The notes under the pieces: model-generated
What the model saw: only the letters and a program-made list of their open reading frames with translations
Databases searched by the model: none
Told to the model about the DNA's origin: nothing
In this document: positions 12,224 to 24,455 of the stretch, piece after piece
How the letters are laid out: every line of letters starts with the position of its first letter
Numbering within the stretch: position 1 is the stretch's first letter
Assembly (NCBI GenBank): GCA_023375675.1
Contig: JALQBC010000028.1
Coordinates: forward strand, 310,001-374,000
From: Cytospora piceicola
Lineage: Eukaryota > Ascomycota > Sordariomycetes > Diaporthales > Cytosporaceae
Direction of reading: 5' to 3'
DNA: 64,000 bases
Translations under genes and position numbers: made by a program

Positions 12224-15200
12224 ATGAAGGGAAGAGCAGGGTAAGTACCGACATACTAAGCTGATTCCATTTTTCATTGTTTGGTGCGGTTCGAGAGTCA
12301 ACTAGAGAGGCACGGGGCCCTCTCAGATGCTCCAGGTGTCCGTGTGGTAACCAGGGACCAGAAAAAACAGGCGAGCAATTAATGATTATCTGTTTACTTT
12401 AGTAGGTACGGCCTCAGGCGGGGGGGGGGGGGGTAGTCTTGAAAGCCGAATACTGAAAGCGGTCTTGCTTGCAGCTCTAAATTTCGCCGGAACCTTTCAG
12501 AAAATTCGTTTACATAGGGTTACAATCAGGCAATGCAACATAACTGCATATTAGATCGGTTGTTGTATAGATTCCAGGGTTATTGCAGCCAACAGTCTCG
12601 CTACTCGCCAAGTGCCCATGCAAGATCTGTGTTACAAGATCGCGGGGCGTGCAGCGGCAAAGCAAACCTTAAGTTGGTGAAGTTGCAGCTGGGGTATTCC
12701 ATGGCTATGTAATATATACCTAAGTACGTATAAAGATAACTTCTTGAACAACCCGGGAAATAGTCCGGATCCTGCCATACAATGATCAGCAGGAAGGATG
12801 ACATTATGCTTGGACACAACTCTGTTCGACATTGAGATGATCTATCTGCCTGTGGCCCTTACGCATCGGCCATTATATTAATCAATACGAACACTGTACC
12901 ACCATGCAAACTCGAGAGAATTCTTCACCGCCCCAAAAGTTGAAAACATCAGTTCCCTACTCGGATCCAATCTGTTTGTAGTTTCGTTCGAATCTCGATT
13001 TAACCCTTGAACACTATCTCGGTATATTTGAGGATGTCCCTGACCAACATCCAACTCTTGACGAGCATTACTTCGGGCTGGGGTCAACTGGTCCAATCGA
13101 TCAGAAAACCACAGTTCTAGGTATTTGACGAGAAACACTTACCAAGCACGTGCGAGAAGTATGCCTTTGGTGGCACAAGCCAACAAATCCTGTCATGGCA
13201 GAGTCTTGAACCCAGCGAACTCGAGGATTTTGAGCAGAGCCAGAGCAGATAATGCTATCACAATCGATGCGAAGAAGATGACAGCGATCGACTTGTTGGA
13301 AACATCTCGGGTGTGTGACTCTGTCCTTGTCTTCGCCGGCAGGATCAGGTTTGCGCACCATGACAGCACAATGATGGGCCCGACGACGAGTACAGAGATA
13401 GCCCTCGGTGCGATATCCATGATGGCGGTAGGTGTTGGTTTGTATGGTCGTATGGAGCCGGAAGATTGTGTGGTCTTTTGCCGGTCGATCAGCTTTGGCT
13501 ATATCACAAAACGTATACAGTCCGGGAGATGCTGTGTGATTCCGCCGGTCTCCTTGGGGTTTTTGTACCAAGGAGTCATATGCCACTTCGTCGATCTTCC
13601 CAAAAATATATTCTGCCTGCACACATGGTCTAGAACCATCCTATCGAACATGTTGGCTGCAAGCACTCGGCCATTGCTAACTCAATCAAACCAGAGCCGA
13701 TGGGGCTTTGATGTTTCGTAGGCGTTCCTCGACTTTTACTCGTCCCTTTCTCTCAGTTGTGGATACCATGTTGATGATTAGCGGGCGGTTGGCTTGCATG
13801 CTTTTAATCCTCAGCTGCTCCCGAATCAAATACTACGGAAAACGGACCGACCCCTGTTTCCTTGGAGCACGATGTCACATATCACACCCCCAGATTGGTT
13901 CTATAATTACCTCGGCATAATCTGAACGAATACACCCACCTATAAAGGTTCATCTCGTAGAGTTCCTCGAACTTATATGGTAATGTTTCTCCGAGCGTTT
14001 TGTCACAATAATTATTTAGGGCTGTACTTGAGCGGACTCGTCGTCTAAGCTTGCAGAAGCCATCCATCTTCCCGTCAAACTCGCGTGGGCGGTGGGACAA
14101 TATCGCATCTTGAATAGTCGAAATGTACGACGATCCCCGCCGACACCACCTGATAACACGCAAAGCTGCATGCTTAATCCATGCCCATGCTGCATTCCCC
14201 CAGGGCTGCATTATTTTACGGGGCGTAAGCGGAAGCACGGTATGGCGCGTGATTTCTTTCAATGTTGGTTGGCATACTTGTCCAACCCTTCTGCTTACGC
14301 CTGTAGCACCCCAGCTGCATCCTTACATGAATGCCTGTAGTAATTGCCGCGAAATCAGCATAGTTGGCAGGACTTTACTCATGCGACAATGGGGAGTGAT
14401 CCCCCACGATGAGTGGACGCTCCGATAAAGGTAAGTGTTAAGCCCACGATAAGGCACTGGATGGAGAGCCGTATAGGGCACGCACGAGGTAGTAGTAGGA
14501 AGAGGGGCACCAATCCTCTGGGAAGCAAAGCCGGCCAACAGATGACTATCAAACCGGGGTTCCGGAACCCCGGCCCCGGAATTCGTCTCTTATCGAAAGT
14601 GCTATCAACCGTCTGTTGGTGTATGAATTGCCCACTTCATTGTGTGCCACAGCTTGCATAACAGAGAGGCTACAAAAGCTATGCAGGTCGTACGAAGACC
14701 TCGGGCACGTCAGCCCCCATCAAGTAAGGCTCAGTGGAGGACGAATGGCACAGCAGCCCGGACTCTCGCCCGGCCTTTGCGTGCCCTGGCGTCACAAATA
14801 TGGTCACTGCTGATATCAATGGCGTGAGAGTTCCAGAATAATATAGAGCTTCTTCGACGACACCGCCCACCGTGCTATATGGGCTATACATCGATCCGTC
14901 ACTGACCACCTCCCCCGGACGTCACGGTCGACTCTGTCAAGCTCCCCAAACAGGGAGACAATCAAAACCCCACTACCGACTTAGTCGTATGGATAGATGT
15001 CCAGGTCCATCGTGTATATTCTCAAAGAGCCCCAGTCAGCTCTAATCCGCTTCTTGCTGGGCTGAGGTCGTCCCGCATCGTCTCAAGCATCAATGATTCT
15101 CTCTTCTGCATCATCTGGCGTTTCTAGCCGTGGTACCTTCCAGTGACGCTGAGAATGATCCGAGACATTGTACCCTTTGATCTTCCCGTCCAGCGACGAC

Positions 15201-15780
15201 AGAGTTAGTATGCCCCTGGACTACCTAGGTAGTCATAACTGCAGGACAGGTCGAACCCGCACATCTCGGTGTCCCAACGTTTGAACGAGTTGAGAATGCA
15301 GTGAGTCTGGACCGTCTTCGTGTCTAGCTAGTCACAGATTGGTGACTATTTTCTTGTGTGTTCGACTTTACATTTGGCCAAGTCAGCCGCGTCCACGCCT
15401 CCTGGCTCGACAACCAGCCTCCTGAACTCTAGATGTCGTCGCTGCCGGTGCACCGGTTCTGGGCGACATGTTCCGGCTTGTGCCTGCTCTAAGCCCTGGA
15501 GCTCGAAGTGGCTGTTGGCTGTAATTACCGCATAGTCTGTCAATAGTGGTATATGTGGCCTTTCTGGGTGTTTGGTACCGTAGTGTGTTGCCGCAAATGC
15601 GTTAAGGAGCAGGCAAGACACTTCTGTTAATTATACTGGACGATTCGAGGGGCTTACGACCCTAACCTGCTGCGCCCCCCCCCCTTCACCGCGAGCCAGG
15701 GTCAGGGTTTTTATTCTGCCGCGCTTTTGCTCGATCAGGAAGGCGGCATCCCCACACATGGAGCTCGCCCTGCCCGCAAA
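12224..15780. other. Gene-poor interval
   Basis: No convincing gene is seen. It holds a G14 run at 12,420-12,433 and a perfect 16-bp palindrome GACTACCTAGGTAGTC at 15,219-15,234. Several ORFs of 60 to 200 codons overlap on both strands with no protein-like composition, except the short hydrophobic minus-strand ORF at 13,193-13,420 listed separately. Confidence 0.6.
13193..13420 (-). other. Possible membrane-protein exon or relic
   Basis: A 75-codon minus-strand ORF has two plausible membrane segments (about residues 8-28 and 44-66) separated by a short polar stretch. A strong donor (GTAAGT, about 13,141) lies downstream, and the minus frame over 12,878-13,138 is also open and polar. No intron choice that I tried joins these parts in frame. 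It may be a decayed gene. I do not recognise the family. Confidence 0.2.
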
Positions 15781-15781
15781 G

Positions 15782-15788
15782 TATATAA
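15782..15788 (+). promoter_or_regulatory. TATA box with CT-rich leader
   Basis: TATATAA lies 97 bases before the ATG at 15,885, followed by a pyrimidine-rich tract (about 15,799-15,840). This is the usual layout of a strong fungal core promoter. What it drives is unclear; see the interrupted small ORF next to it. Confidence 0.45.
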
Positions 15789-15884
15789 GCCCGGCCTCCC
15801 CCCCACCATTTCCTCTCACCTTTCCCTCTTTTCTTCTTCATACTTGTACGTTCACCTCCACAACACCCTTAGAGATTCTGAAGA

Positions 15885-16082
15885 ATGCCTGCTAACATAT
15901 TTCCGCCAGACCTTGTCTGAATTTCGGTAGATCAAGAATTACTGAAATTAGGTTGGAAGGCCTGCATCGCACATCGTGGCGCTGACCAGTCTGGTTTGTC
16001 CTTCGGGGCCGACCTGGGCGGAATTTTTGATATCCCAAACAGCCTTCAAAAGCTGTATGCCTCTTTCTTTTTTTCATTATGA
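15885..16082 (+). pseudogene. Small gene candidate interrupted by one TGA
   Basis: From the ATG at 15,885 one frame stays open for 65 codons to a TGA at 16,080, except for a single in-frame TGA at codon 12 (15,918-15,920). After it the frame reads like protein, with WKACIAHRGADQSG and FGADLGGIFDIPNS, and ends in SFFFSL. No intron restores the frame neatly, since the obvious GT...AG pair around the stop is only about 37 bases and shifts the frame. It may be a recent nonsense allele, a gene with an unseen splice form, or a chance ORF. The family is unknown. Confidence 0.3.
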
Positions 16083-16783
16083 TCATCCGCTTGCGGTTGA
16101 CATGACGAAGAAACGTAGTTGCTCTTTGCGCTATGCTGTTCCTGCTGAAGTGAATTGTTTGCTCTTCATGTCCAAGGAAAGGTCGAGCTGTCCTGATCGT
16201 GTTCCAGTTGTTTACTTGACCTGTGATGTCGCTTGTCTTTCTTTGCCATGCTTCCTTGCCTCATTGTCGCGCCCAGCCATCGCGGTTCGCGACGCGCTCA
16301 CCCGTATGTAGTTGGAGGGCACGTCATACCACCCCATGGCAATCACGAAAGTCTATACCATATGTGTAGCCGGAGCTTCTGGAGCTTGTGCGGAGACATC
16401 GTCATGATGTGACGGGAACGAATCACCTTACCGACTTGCCCCGCGTTGCTTGCATCTTCAGAACGTCAACCTACAGACATGACTGAGTAATGGCAATTGA
16501 CGATCGTAAAAACCAAAGCCCGTCATATGTCAGCCCAGAATGGCATCATCCTATTCTCAACATTCCTCATATGGCACGTATTCAAATATTACATACCATA
16601 CATAAGTAGTACGATCGGTATAAAGGGCTTCCAAGTTTCCCCTCTGCAACAACTTCCAAGCTACAGTCCGACCTGAACCCCATATTTACTTGCATCCATC
16701 CATACATCAACCGTTACCACTTACGCAGTGCACAAAACGATACACCCCAAACGAACGACAAATCAATCAGCCAGCCAGCCATC
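16083..16783. other. Upstream region of the epimerase-like gene
   Basis: No gene is seen. The last 100 bases before 16,784 are rich in CA, CCAT and pyrimidines, as expected for a fungal 5' leader. Confidence 0.5.
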
Positions 16784-17658
16784 ATGAGCAAACACGTCCT
16801 CGTCCTCGGCGGCCACGGCAAGATCGCCCAGCTGCTCACGCCGCTTCTGCTGAAGAAGTCCTGGACCGTCACGAGCATCATCCGCGCCCAGGAGCAAGCC
16901 CCGACCGTCCAGAAGCTCGGCGACAGCCTCCAAGGCAAGCTGAACGTGCTCGTCCGCAGCATCGAGGACGTCAAGAGCGAGTCACAGGCCAAGAGCATCC
17001 TCGACGAGGTCAAGCCCGACTACGTCGTATGGAGTGCCGGCGCTGGAGGCAAGGGAGGCGCTGAGCGGGTAAGAACGACCACTCGGCCACCACCAGGCCA
17101 TGTTTCAATCAACCAGAGAAATACATACTGACGTGCCCTACCACTGTTGTCTAGACCTTCGCCATCGACCGCGACGCCGCAATCCACTTCATCCGCGCCT
17201 CCGCCAACTCCCCCAACATCACACGCTTCCTGATGGTCTCGTACCTCGCCTCGCGGCGGTCCAAGCCGAGCTGGTGGGACGAGGACGGGTGGAAGGGCGC
17301 CGAGGAGGTCAACTACAAGATCCTGCCGACCTACTACAAGGCCAAGATCGCCGCGGACGAGGTGCTGTACGAGGAGGGCGCCAGGAGGGGGGCGGGCTTC
17401 GTCGGCATCAACCTGCGGCCGGGCACGCTCACGGACGAGCCCGCCGGCGGGGTCGAGCTGGGCAGGACCAAGACGAGCCGGGGCTCCGTGAGCAGGGAGA
17501 GCGTGGCCAGGGTCGCGGCCGCGCTGCTGGAGGCCGGCGGCGCGAGGAACTCGTGGGTCGACCTGCTGGACGGCGAGGAGGACATCGACGCGGCGGCGCA
17601 GAGGGTGGTCAAGGAGGGTGTGGATGCTGCTGAGGGCGAGGCGATTTACAAGGCATGA
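16784..17658 (+). CDS. NAD(P)-binding epimerase/reductase (atypical SDR)
   Basis: Two exons, 16,784-17,068 and 17,155-17,658, are joined in phase 0 by an 86-base intron (GTAAGA...CTAG). They give 262 aa, the usual size for the short NAD(P)-binding family related to bacterial YwnB-type reductases. The N-terminus has a Rossmann fold with GGHGKIA at residues 9-15. Exon 2 carries YYKAK (155-159), which fits the Tyr-x3-Lys pair of SDR enzymes, followed by LRPGTLTD, typical of this family. A cytosolic NAD(P)H-dependent oxidoreductase is likely, with unknown substrate. The neighbours give no pathway clue. The start is the first ATG after a CA-rich leader. Confidence 0.85.
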
Positions 17659-20600
17659 TGTGTGTATGGTCAGATGTATGTCCAGATAGGACGGTCATCT
17701 AATTGACAAGGAGCATCGATCGATTTTCTCTGAAGCGTGCATTCTTCGGGCAGACCGTGATGCTGGCTGTTTACTTGAAACGCAACGGTGTTGGCGTTTC
17801 TTGTCTCCGAATCCCATTACAACATTCGATGAGCTCCGCCCGCCCGTTTCCTTGGCACTTGATCGCGATGTTTCATGTTTCATGCTGACCCAGTGGGCCC
17901 CCAGGAAATCTAACTCAGCCCATGGCATTGCAGACGGTATTCGGCTGTTTGTTTATATTGACGTAATCACAGACACCATCTTCGGCCATATCCAGTACCC
18001 CTTTCCCTGGGTTTTATTGGCCTCCTTGGCGTCGTCTTCGTAGTAGCATCTTCTGATGTGCGCTCGGAATCCACAACAACCTGGGATGATGAGACCGAGA
18101 CTTCCACCTCGACAGGCACGGGGTCACCCTTGGCGTCATCACAGAAATGGTTCCCACCATCCCATGACCGAGCCCCCTCCCCCCAGATCCTCACGTGTTG
18201 AGCCGGAGGCATCATCCAAGTCTCAAGGGTAATTCTTCGACACAGATACACTGATCTCGGGCAGAGCAGATTAGGGCCCTTCGCATCCAGCAGGCGCGAA
18301 GATGATTCCAATCCACGGCACACTTTCGCCACCATTGCTGGCCTTTGGGCGCGATGAAGAGGGTAGTCATAGGAGTATTGCCGGCATGTCCTCGGATCCA
18401 GATACTTCGCTTACAAGTCAGACGTACACGGTGCAATCGGGGACAGACGTGGAGGGCAAATTCACGGTGGTAGTGGCGCGAGGCTGGTCCTGTCCTTGAT
18501 TCCCTCCAACAGGATAGTCTCTTCTTCCTTCGGTGGGACAAGGCTTGTCCCCAGCAGCCTCTTGGAGCCAATACTTTCTTTCTACCCATGGCAGCTCAAC
18601 CCAGCCTACCGACTTCCGTATCCCCCCTGAGACCCACGAAGACGGCCGTCAAATATGTTGGCATCACGGCACCGAAATCTTCGAAAATCCTTCGATACGG
18701 TCATGCAGACAGACGGGCAGGCCTCGAAAGCAGGACGGGATGTCGTCAGTTCGGCTCACGGCGCCGCTCATGAGACATCTGCCCATGTGGGGAGTCAATA
18801 TCGTACTGGCCACGATGAGTTGTGATGATAGCACGGGTATGGGAATTCTGCATAGTTCCGGGTGAACATCACGTTATTTATGGGCCTTTCATCCACGAGC
18901 AAGTCGACAATAACTCTGTGAGGCCTCCCACATGACCTACACCAATCCGGTATTGTTGCAGCATTGGCAAATGATAGCCGACGAAGTACGAACCCAGTAC
19001 GCTTCATGTTGTAGATCTTACTGTCGGCTTGTATCCAGAAACTGGCCCAGCACACGTGTAACTTGGGACCAGCGCGCGCCACGTATAGGTAGGTACAGAA
19101 GAGATAACAATCCTTCGTATCGCATCGATATCACGAGCGCACACCGAAAATCTCGGCTGGTGCTCCAGACGTCGTCCTTCCAAATCTCCCTCGTCGCCCG
19201 TTCCATTCGGATCGACACCATACTCAGCGTGATCAGCACCGATCTTCTCGTGCCTTCCCAGACGGGGCTCCTGAGACGCACGCGCACGTGCTGGATGCCT
19301 CCGATACCCACGACACCGTTGTGTTCCCTGGGACCTCCCGCCTCATGCCCGACGAGATTCCTCTGTACAGTATCTCCGGGACTGTTCGGGCTTGTGACGT
19401 GGGGCTGTAGTTTGTGTTGTGTGCAGGAAATAGCAAAGGGGCCACATGGAGGGACCTGCGCCACGGCACGTGGACTGATAACTCCTGAGACTGCGATGCA
19501 TTCACTCACTCCTCCGAAGGAAGCGATGGCGCCACCGCAGAAACATTTGGCGTGCGCATGTGAGTTCGCAAAGGCTGGCATGTCCAGTCCGGATGTGGAC
19601 CAGATGCGTAATCATCCAGACGGGAGAAGCCCACCGAGGTTCAAATCCCGGCAAAGAACAAGCTTCGCGAGCATCCTATGGACTTTTTGTGTAGTCTGCG
19701 GCAGATATATATACGGCAGTGTTGATCCACTCGCAAGTCCTTGGATAAGCGTAAACGTTACCTGTGCTGCCAGGTTGCCATGGTCCAGACAGACATCGGT
19801 GGTTGTCGGCCTCCGGAAGGGCTTTATTGATCAGTTGAGCGGCAGACTGGGCCTCTGGTGAACCCCAAGGTTATCCCCAGTACTCCAGTGTAGGTCCAGA
19901 TGTCTCCAGACTGATCCCAACGACGACGGTCAGCTGATGTTCTCGTCTAGAATAGCCGTATTTACTGTGTGTCGATCCGCAGACATCTGAAGCTCCAGGT
20001 CAAAATTTTCCGGGAATCCGGGAGAGGGCGCAACAGCCTGGTACGTCCATTATGATCAAAGGGCCCCTAGGGTATAAGCTCGTTGAGAGCATCTCAATGT
20101 CGCGCATATCCTGCGTACAATAAACCTGGGCGTCGTGCACAAGACGGGCTGGTATGCCTTGTTATTACGATGGGCTGATAATGACGAGAGACAACGGCCA
20201 AGCCGGAAGGGAACAATAGCCCAGCAAGACCCGGGTTGTTGAAGCCCAAGGAAGAGCCTGGCTGGCGCCGACGTCTAGTGGGAAGAATTGTAAGCAAAGA
20301 AGGCCATTGTGGATGACGAGGCTGGAGACGATGTCATCATGAATTCATTGGTTGGTATCGAACCGGGACCGGCCTGCCTATTTGACCGTTTGTTTGATTG
20401 TTGCTTGTTCGATTGTTTGTTAGCGCATGCTCCTAGCTCGACGTTTTCTTTTCTTCCTTGATAGCGCTTCATCAGTCCTTCCGTGCCAGGCGTGCAGGCG
20501 TGCAGGCGTGCCATGACATCCGTGCTGCCTTGTTGAGGCCTCGAGCTACCGGCAGCTAACTGAAAAACTTAAGCGCCAGGCGCCTGTTGGCGTTCCCCAC

Positions 20601-22680
20601 GGCCTCTTTAGCAGTGTGATTAGTTGCTCCTAGATGTTCCCCACAGCCGTGTGCTGTCTCACTGTGTTACCAAAAGACACAAACCGTTGGCTTCTAGCAA
20701 ATTCGGCGGCTCACGCCAGCACGTGCGGCGATGACACGGGAAGTTCCAAGGTTACCTACTTAGGGTACCTAGGTACTTACACTGCGCTACAGATGCACAC
20801 TCTGTCTTGGATCTTTGTGACTACCTAGGTACTTAAGTAGGTAGGAACGTAAGGCCCAGGCTGGCTGGCTGCCAAAGTTGGCTACCTATCCACGATCTAC
20901 TCATGGGTTACATGCAAATAATTTTGTGTTTACTGTACAAACATAATTGTTTGTGATGACATACGATATGGAGAGTATTCGGAACCCCTTCAGGGTTGCC
21001 TTCATGGTTCCCTTCAGGGTTTATGCTCGGCAAGACTGCCAGCCTGCAAGCCACTGAAAATCTCCCGGACTGCGTATCCATGAAAATTGAAGATGCACCA
21101 ACGGCCTGCCCCCCAATCGTGTACACTAAAAAGATGATCGTCGGATCTACGGTACATACATATGTGTACATATGTAGTCTACATATGTAGGTACAGCATG
21201 TAGGTGCCGATCAGATGAAAACCCCTCACCAGCACCCACCTGTCAGAGGTCCGGAGAAGGATGGTATATACATAGCTACAGTAGGTGCAACCAAGCCGAC
21301 GAAATGAAGAACCTGTCATCCAGCCACGAGTGCCACGTCGTCTGCTCGGCTCATTTATTCGTGCATTCGTGCATTCGTTCATTCGTTCATTCGTTCGGGG
21401 GCTTCCAACCGCCTGGGACCTGTGGCACCCTGGCACCCTGGCAGGCTGGGGACCTGCATCTGATCGTCTCGGTGATTGTCCCCACCAATGTGGGATGGAT
21501 GGCTGGATGGCTGGATGGCGAATACAGCAAGCTTATTTCTCCTTTGAAGTGAGAAGGGACTACCCAGGCTGCCAGGGTATACGCCAAGCCCGCCAAGGGT
21601 ACTATTTAGCGTTCTACCGGGCCCTGACGAACCCTTGTTCACGACCGACCAGGTATCTCCTTTGGGCCACAATAGCCTGTCCTGCAACAAAGGGAACCCT
21701 TGGTCTTCTGCAAGGGGCCGCCACTGTTTGGGGCATCTAGTGCACCTGGAGGGGGCACTTTACCACCACTGGCTGGCTATCGTTGCCCCTGCAGTTTATC
21801 AGACTGCGGTAACACTTGGCTCATGCAAGAGACCCCATATATCTCAACCGCTCCCGTCCTGATTTGTCTATTTGTCTTTTTACCCCCTGGTATTTAATAT
21901 TAGGGAACTTCCGCCGTTTCCTTGGTGCACCTGGTGCACCTGGTGCAGCCTGGGGCACTTTGGAGCCGCGCCCACAGCCGCCCACAATTATGTTCTCGGC
22001 ATTGTTTCAAACTCGGTCGACATGTCAATTTCCATATTCCTGTACCGTCAGCTCTTCCACAATGGAAGGCCCCCTGGACCCCCCCACCAGACCAAATAAC
22101 ACCCGGATTGCCCTGCCCATGTCCATGTCCATGCCCATGCCCATGCCCAGAGTGCCTGGCAGAAGAAGGAGAAGTGTGTTCATTCATGGTCATCCCCCCT
22201 ATCGCTTGACCTGCTGTGCTGGCTGACTAGTAGTCTTGCGTGGTCTTGCGTGGTCTTGCTCATGTCGTGATCTCTCAGGCTCCATTCCATGTTGGATCTT
22301 TTATGTACGTCTTCCCGGCTGGGATCTTCATCTTCGCCCGAGCTGCGAGTGCTTGTGGGGATATGGTCCCAGCAAACCCTGTACTGCCTTTTCAGATGAC
22401 AGGATGTGGTGTATACCTACCTAGGTACTGTAGCTAGGTACCCTAGGGTATGTATGTATGTACCTAGGTAGGTATGTATGACTGCCCTGAACACATCCAT
22501 GGATCTCACAAGAGTGGGTACCTGACGATCCACAGGCACTCGGGGCATTTCGCAATATGATGATGCTAAGGGCTGGAGGGAGGTACCAGTAGGTTGCTCT
22601 CTCCTTGTTCTCCTCGTTGTGGTAGTCGGTGGCTCTTGTCCGAACAGCACACAGTCGCACAGTCCACTTCGTTCATCTTC
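17659..22680. other. Long gene-poor interval rich in microsatellites
   Basis: No gene can be supported. Between 18,000 and 18,600 the minus strand looks faintly protein-like but is broken in all frames, so it may be a gene relic. An ORF at 18,932-19,861 lacks protein-like composition. CATTCGTT-type, GGATGGCT-type and CCATGC-type microsatellites occur at 21,358-21,398, 21,493-21,519 and 22,117-22,149. TACCTAGGTA-type palindromes lie near 20,769, 20,822, 22,420 and 22,460. Confidence 0.5.
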
Positions 22681-23076
22681 ATATAATAAAAAGGAGATGA
22701 GGACCGCCTACCGTCTTTGTCCCCATTCTTCTCCATTCTGTTTACCTCCCTGCCCCTCCCTCCAGAGACTCAATTCCATTTCCATTTACATCTCCATTTC
22801 CATTATTTACTTGGAAGACTGTCGTTCTCGTCACCGTCATTCATTACTATCCTTCTTTTCCTATTTCTCTTGATAGAGGGTCGCTGTGGTCGCTCCTCCT
22901 CGTGTACCTAGTTTGCTGTGCTTTACTGTACTATTTTACCTACCCTATTCTTTTACTATTGTCTCTGATATCCCTAATATTCCCCCCACCTGTCGTCGCT
23001 GCGTCTCGTCTCTCATCGAGTCCCGTGCATGACCAATCTTTAATCATCCTTCGCCCACAACCACCGCCCAGTCACG
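22681..23076 (+). promoter_or_regulatory. Probable promoter and leader of the aspartic protease gene
   Basis: An ATATAATAAAAAGG element at about 22,681 is followed by nearly 350 bases of C/T-rich sequence up to the ATG at 23,077. This is a typical fungal core promoter and pyrimidine leader, although the leader would be long. Confidence 0.4.
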
Positions 23077-24455
23077 ATGCAGTACACAACCTCCTTCGGC
23101 GGCTTCCTCGCCGCCACCCTGGCCACGGCCAGCATGGTCTCTGCCTTCCCAACCATCCCTCCCCGGGTGCCTGTCCCCATCACTGGCTCTGTCACTTCCT
23201 CCCTGAAGCAGGTGCGCAACAACCAGTACAATGGCAAGAGCAAGCACGGCACCATCGCCCTGGAGAAGATCTACCTCAAGTTCGGCATCGCCATCCCCGA
23301 AGACGTGTCCACCGCCGTCTCCCGTGTTCGCACCGAGGTCCTTGCCGACCTTGCCGCCCTCGGCCTGTATAAGCGGTCTAACGGCACCGGCTCCGCCGTC
23401 ACCACCCCGCAGGATTACGATGTCGAGTACCTCACGCCCGTGCAGATCGGCACGCCCCCACAGACGCTCATGCTCGACTTCGATACCGGCTCCTCCGACC
23501 TCTGGGTCTACTCCTCCAACACCCCCAGCAGCGACGTCAAGGGCCAGACTGTCTACGACCCCGACGAGTCCGACACGAGCATGAAGCTCTCGGGCGCGTC
23601 GTGGAGCATCAGCTACGGTGATGGCAGTTCCTCCAAGGGTGACGTCTACAACGACAATGTCACCATTGGCGGCCTGTCCGTCTACCCCATGGCTGTCGAG
23701 GCCGCCACGGATGTCTCTGCTGAGTTCACCTCCGATACCGACATCGATGGTCTGCTTGGCCTCGCTTTCAGCAAGCTGAACACCGTCAGCCCCACCAAGC
23801 AGAAGACCTTCTTCGAGGCCGCCAAGGACCAACTGGACTCGTACCTCTTCACGGTTGACCTGAGGGCTGGTGAGCGTAAGTTGCCTTTTTTTGTTTTTCC
23901 CTCAGTTCATAATAGACTGAATGTTGTTTTGTAACCAAAACTAATCAACACACAGCCGGTACCTACAACTTTGGTTACATCGACCACAGCGCCTACACGG
24001 GTGATATCGCTTATACCCCCGTCGACACCTCTAATGGCTGGTGGAAGTTTAGCACGACTGGCTACCAGATTGGCGACCAGAAGTACCAGACGGAGCCTAT
24101 CTCCGGTATTGCTGACACTGGCACGACCCTGCTGCTTCTGCCTACCGACGTGGCCGTGGCCTACTACAAGTCCGTAGACACCGCCTCGTATGACAAGACA
24201 CAGGGCGGTTACGTGTTCCCCTGCGACGCCGACCTACCCGACTTCAGTTTCGGCGTGGGCGAGAACACCATCGTCGTTCCCGGCTCCTTCATCAACTACT
24301 CGCCCATCGATAAGACCAACAGCAGCTGCTACGGAGGAATTCAGGGCGACAGCTCCATCGGCTTTGCCATCTTCGGCGACATCGCCCTCAAGGCTGCCTT
24401 CGTCGTCTTCGACGGCGAGAACGAGCAGCTCGGCTTCGCTACAAAGGACTTATGA
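23077..24455 (+). CDS. Secreted aspartic endopeptidase (A1 family, endothiapepsin-like)
   Basis: Two exons, 23,077-23,875 and 23,956-24,455, are split in phase 1 by an 80-base intron (GTAAGT...ACAG), giving 432 aa. Residues 1-23 form a signal peptide ending at VSA. A propeptide follows up to Lys99-Arg100, the likely maturation site. The mature enzyme has both catalytic motifs, DTGSS (Asp136) and DTGTT (Asp320), plus the flap Tyr180 in SYGDGS. Two cysteines near the C-terminus match the family disulphide. It should be an extracellular acid protease that digests protein for nutrition or during host contact. Codon use is strongly C-ending, which suggests good expression. The neighbours are unrelated. 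Confidence 0.95.

Noticed and set aside
18000..18600. Possible relic of a LysM-type or other secreted protein on the minus strand
   Set aside because: All frames contain stops, and no conserved block lines up clearly.
19570..19665. Possible tRNA, from a GGTTCAAATCC box
   Set aside because: The T-stem does not pair (two mismatches), no matching acceptor stem or A box lies at the right distance.
18932..19861. 309-codon plus-strand ORF
   Set aside because: Composition is not protein-like (many Cys, Trp and Arg with no motif), and the opposite strand is equally open.
23044..23832. 262-codon minus-strand ORF
   Set aside because: Shadow of the aspartic protease, whose motifs and splice sites are clear.
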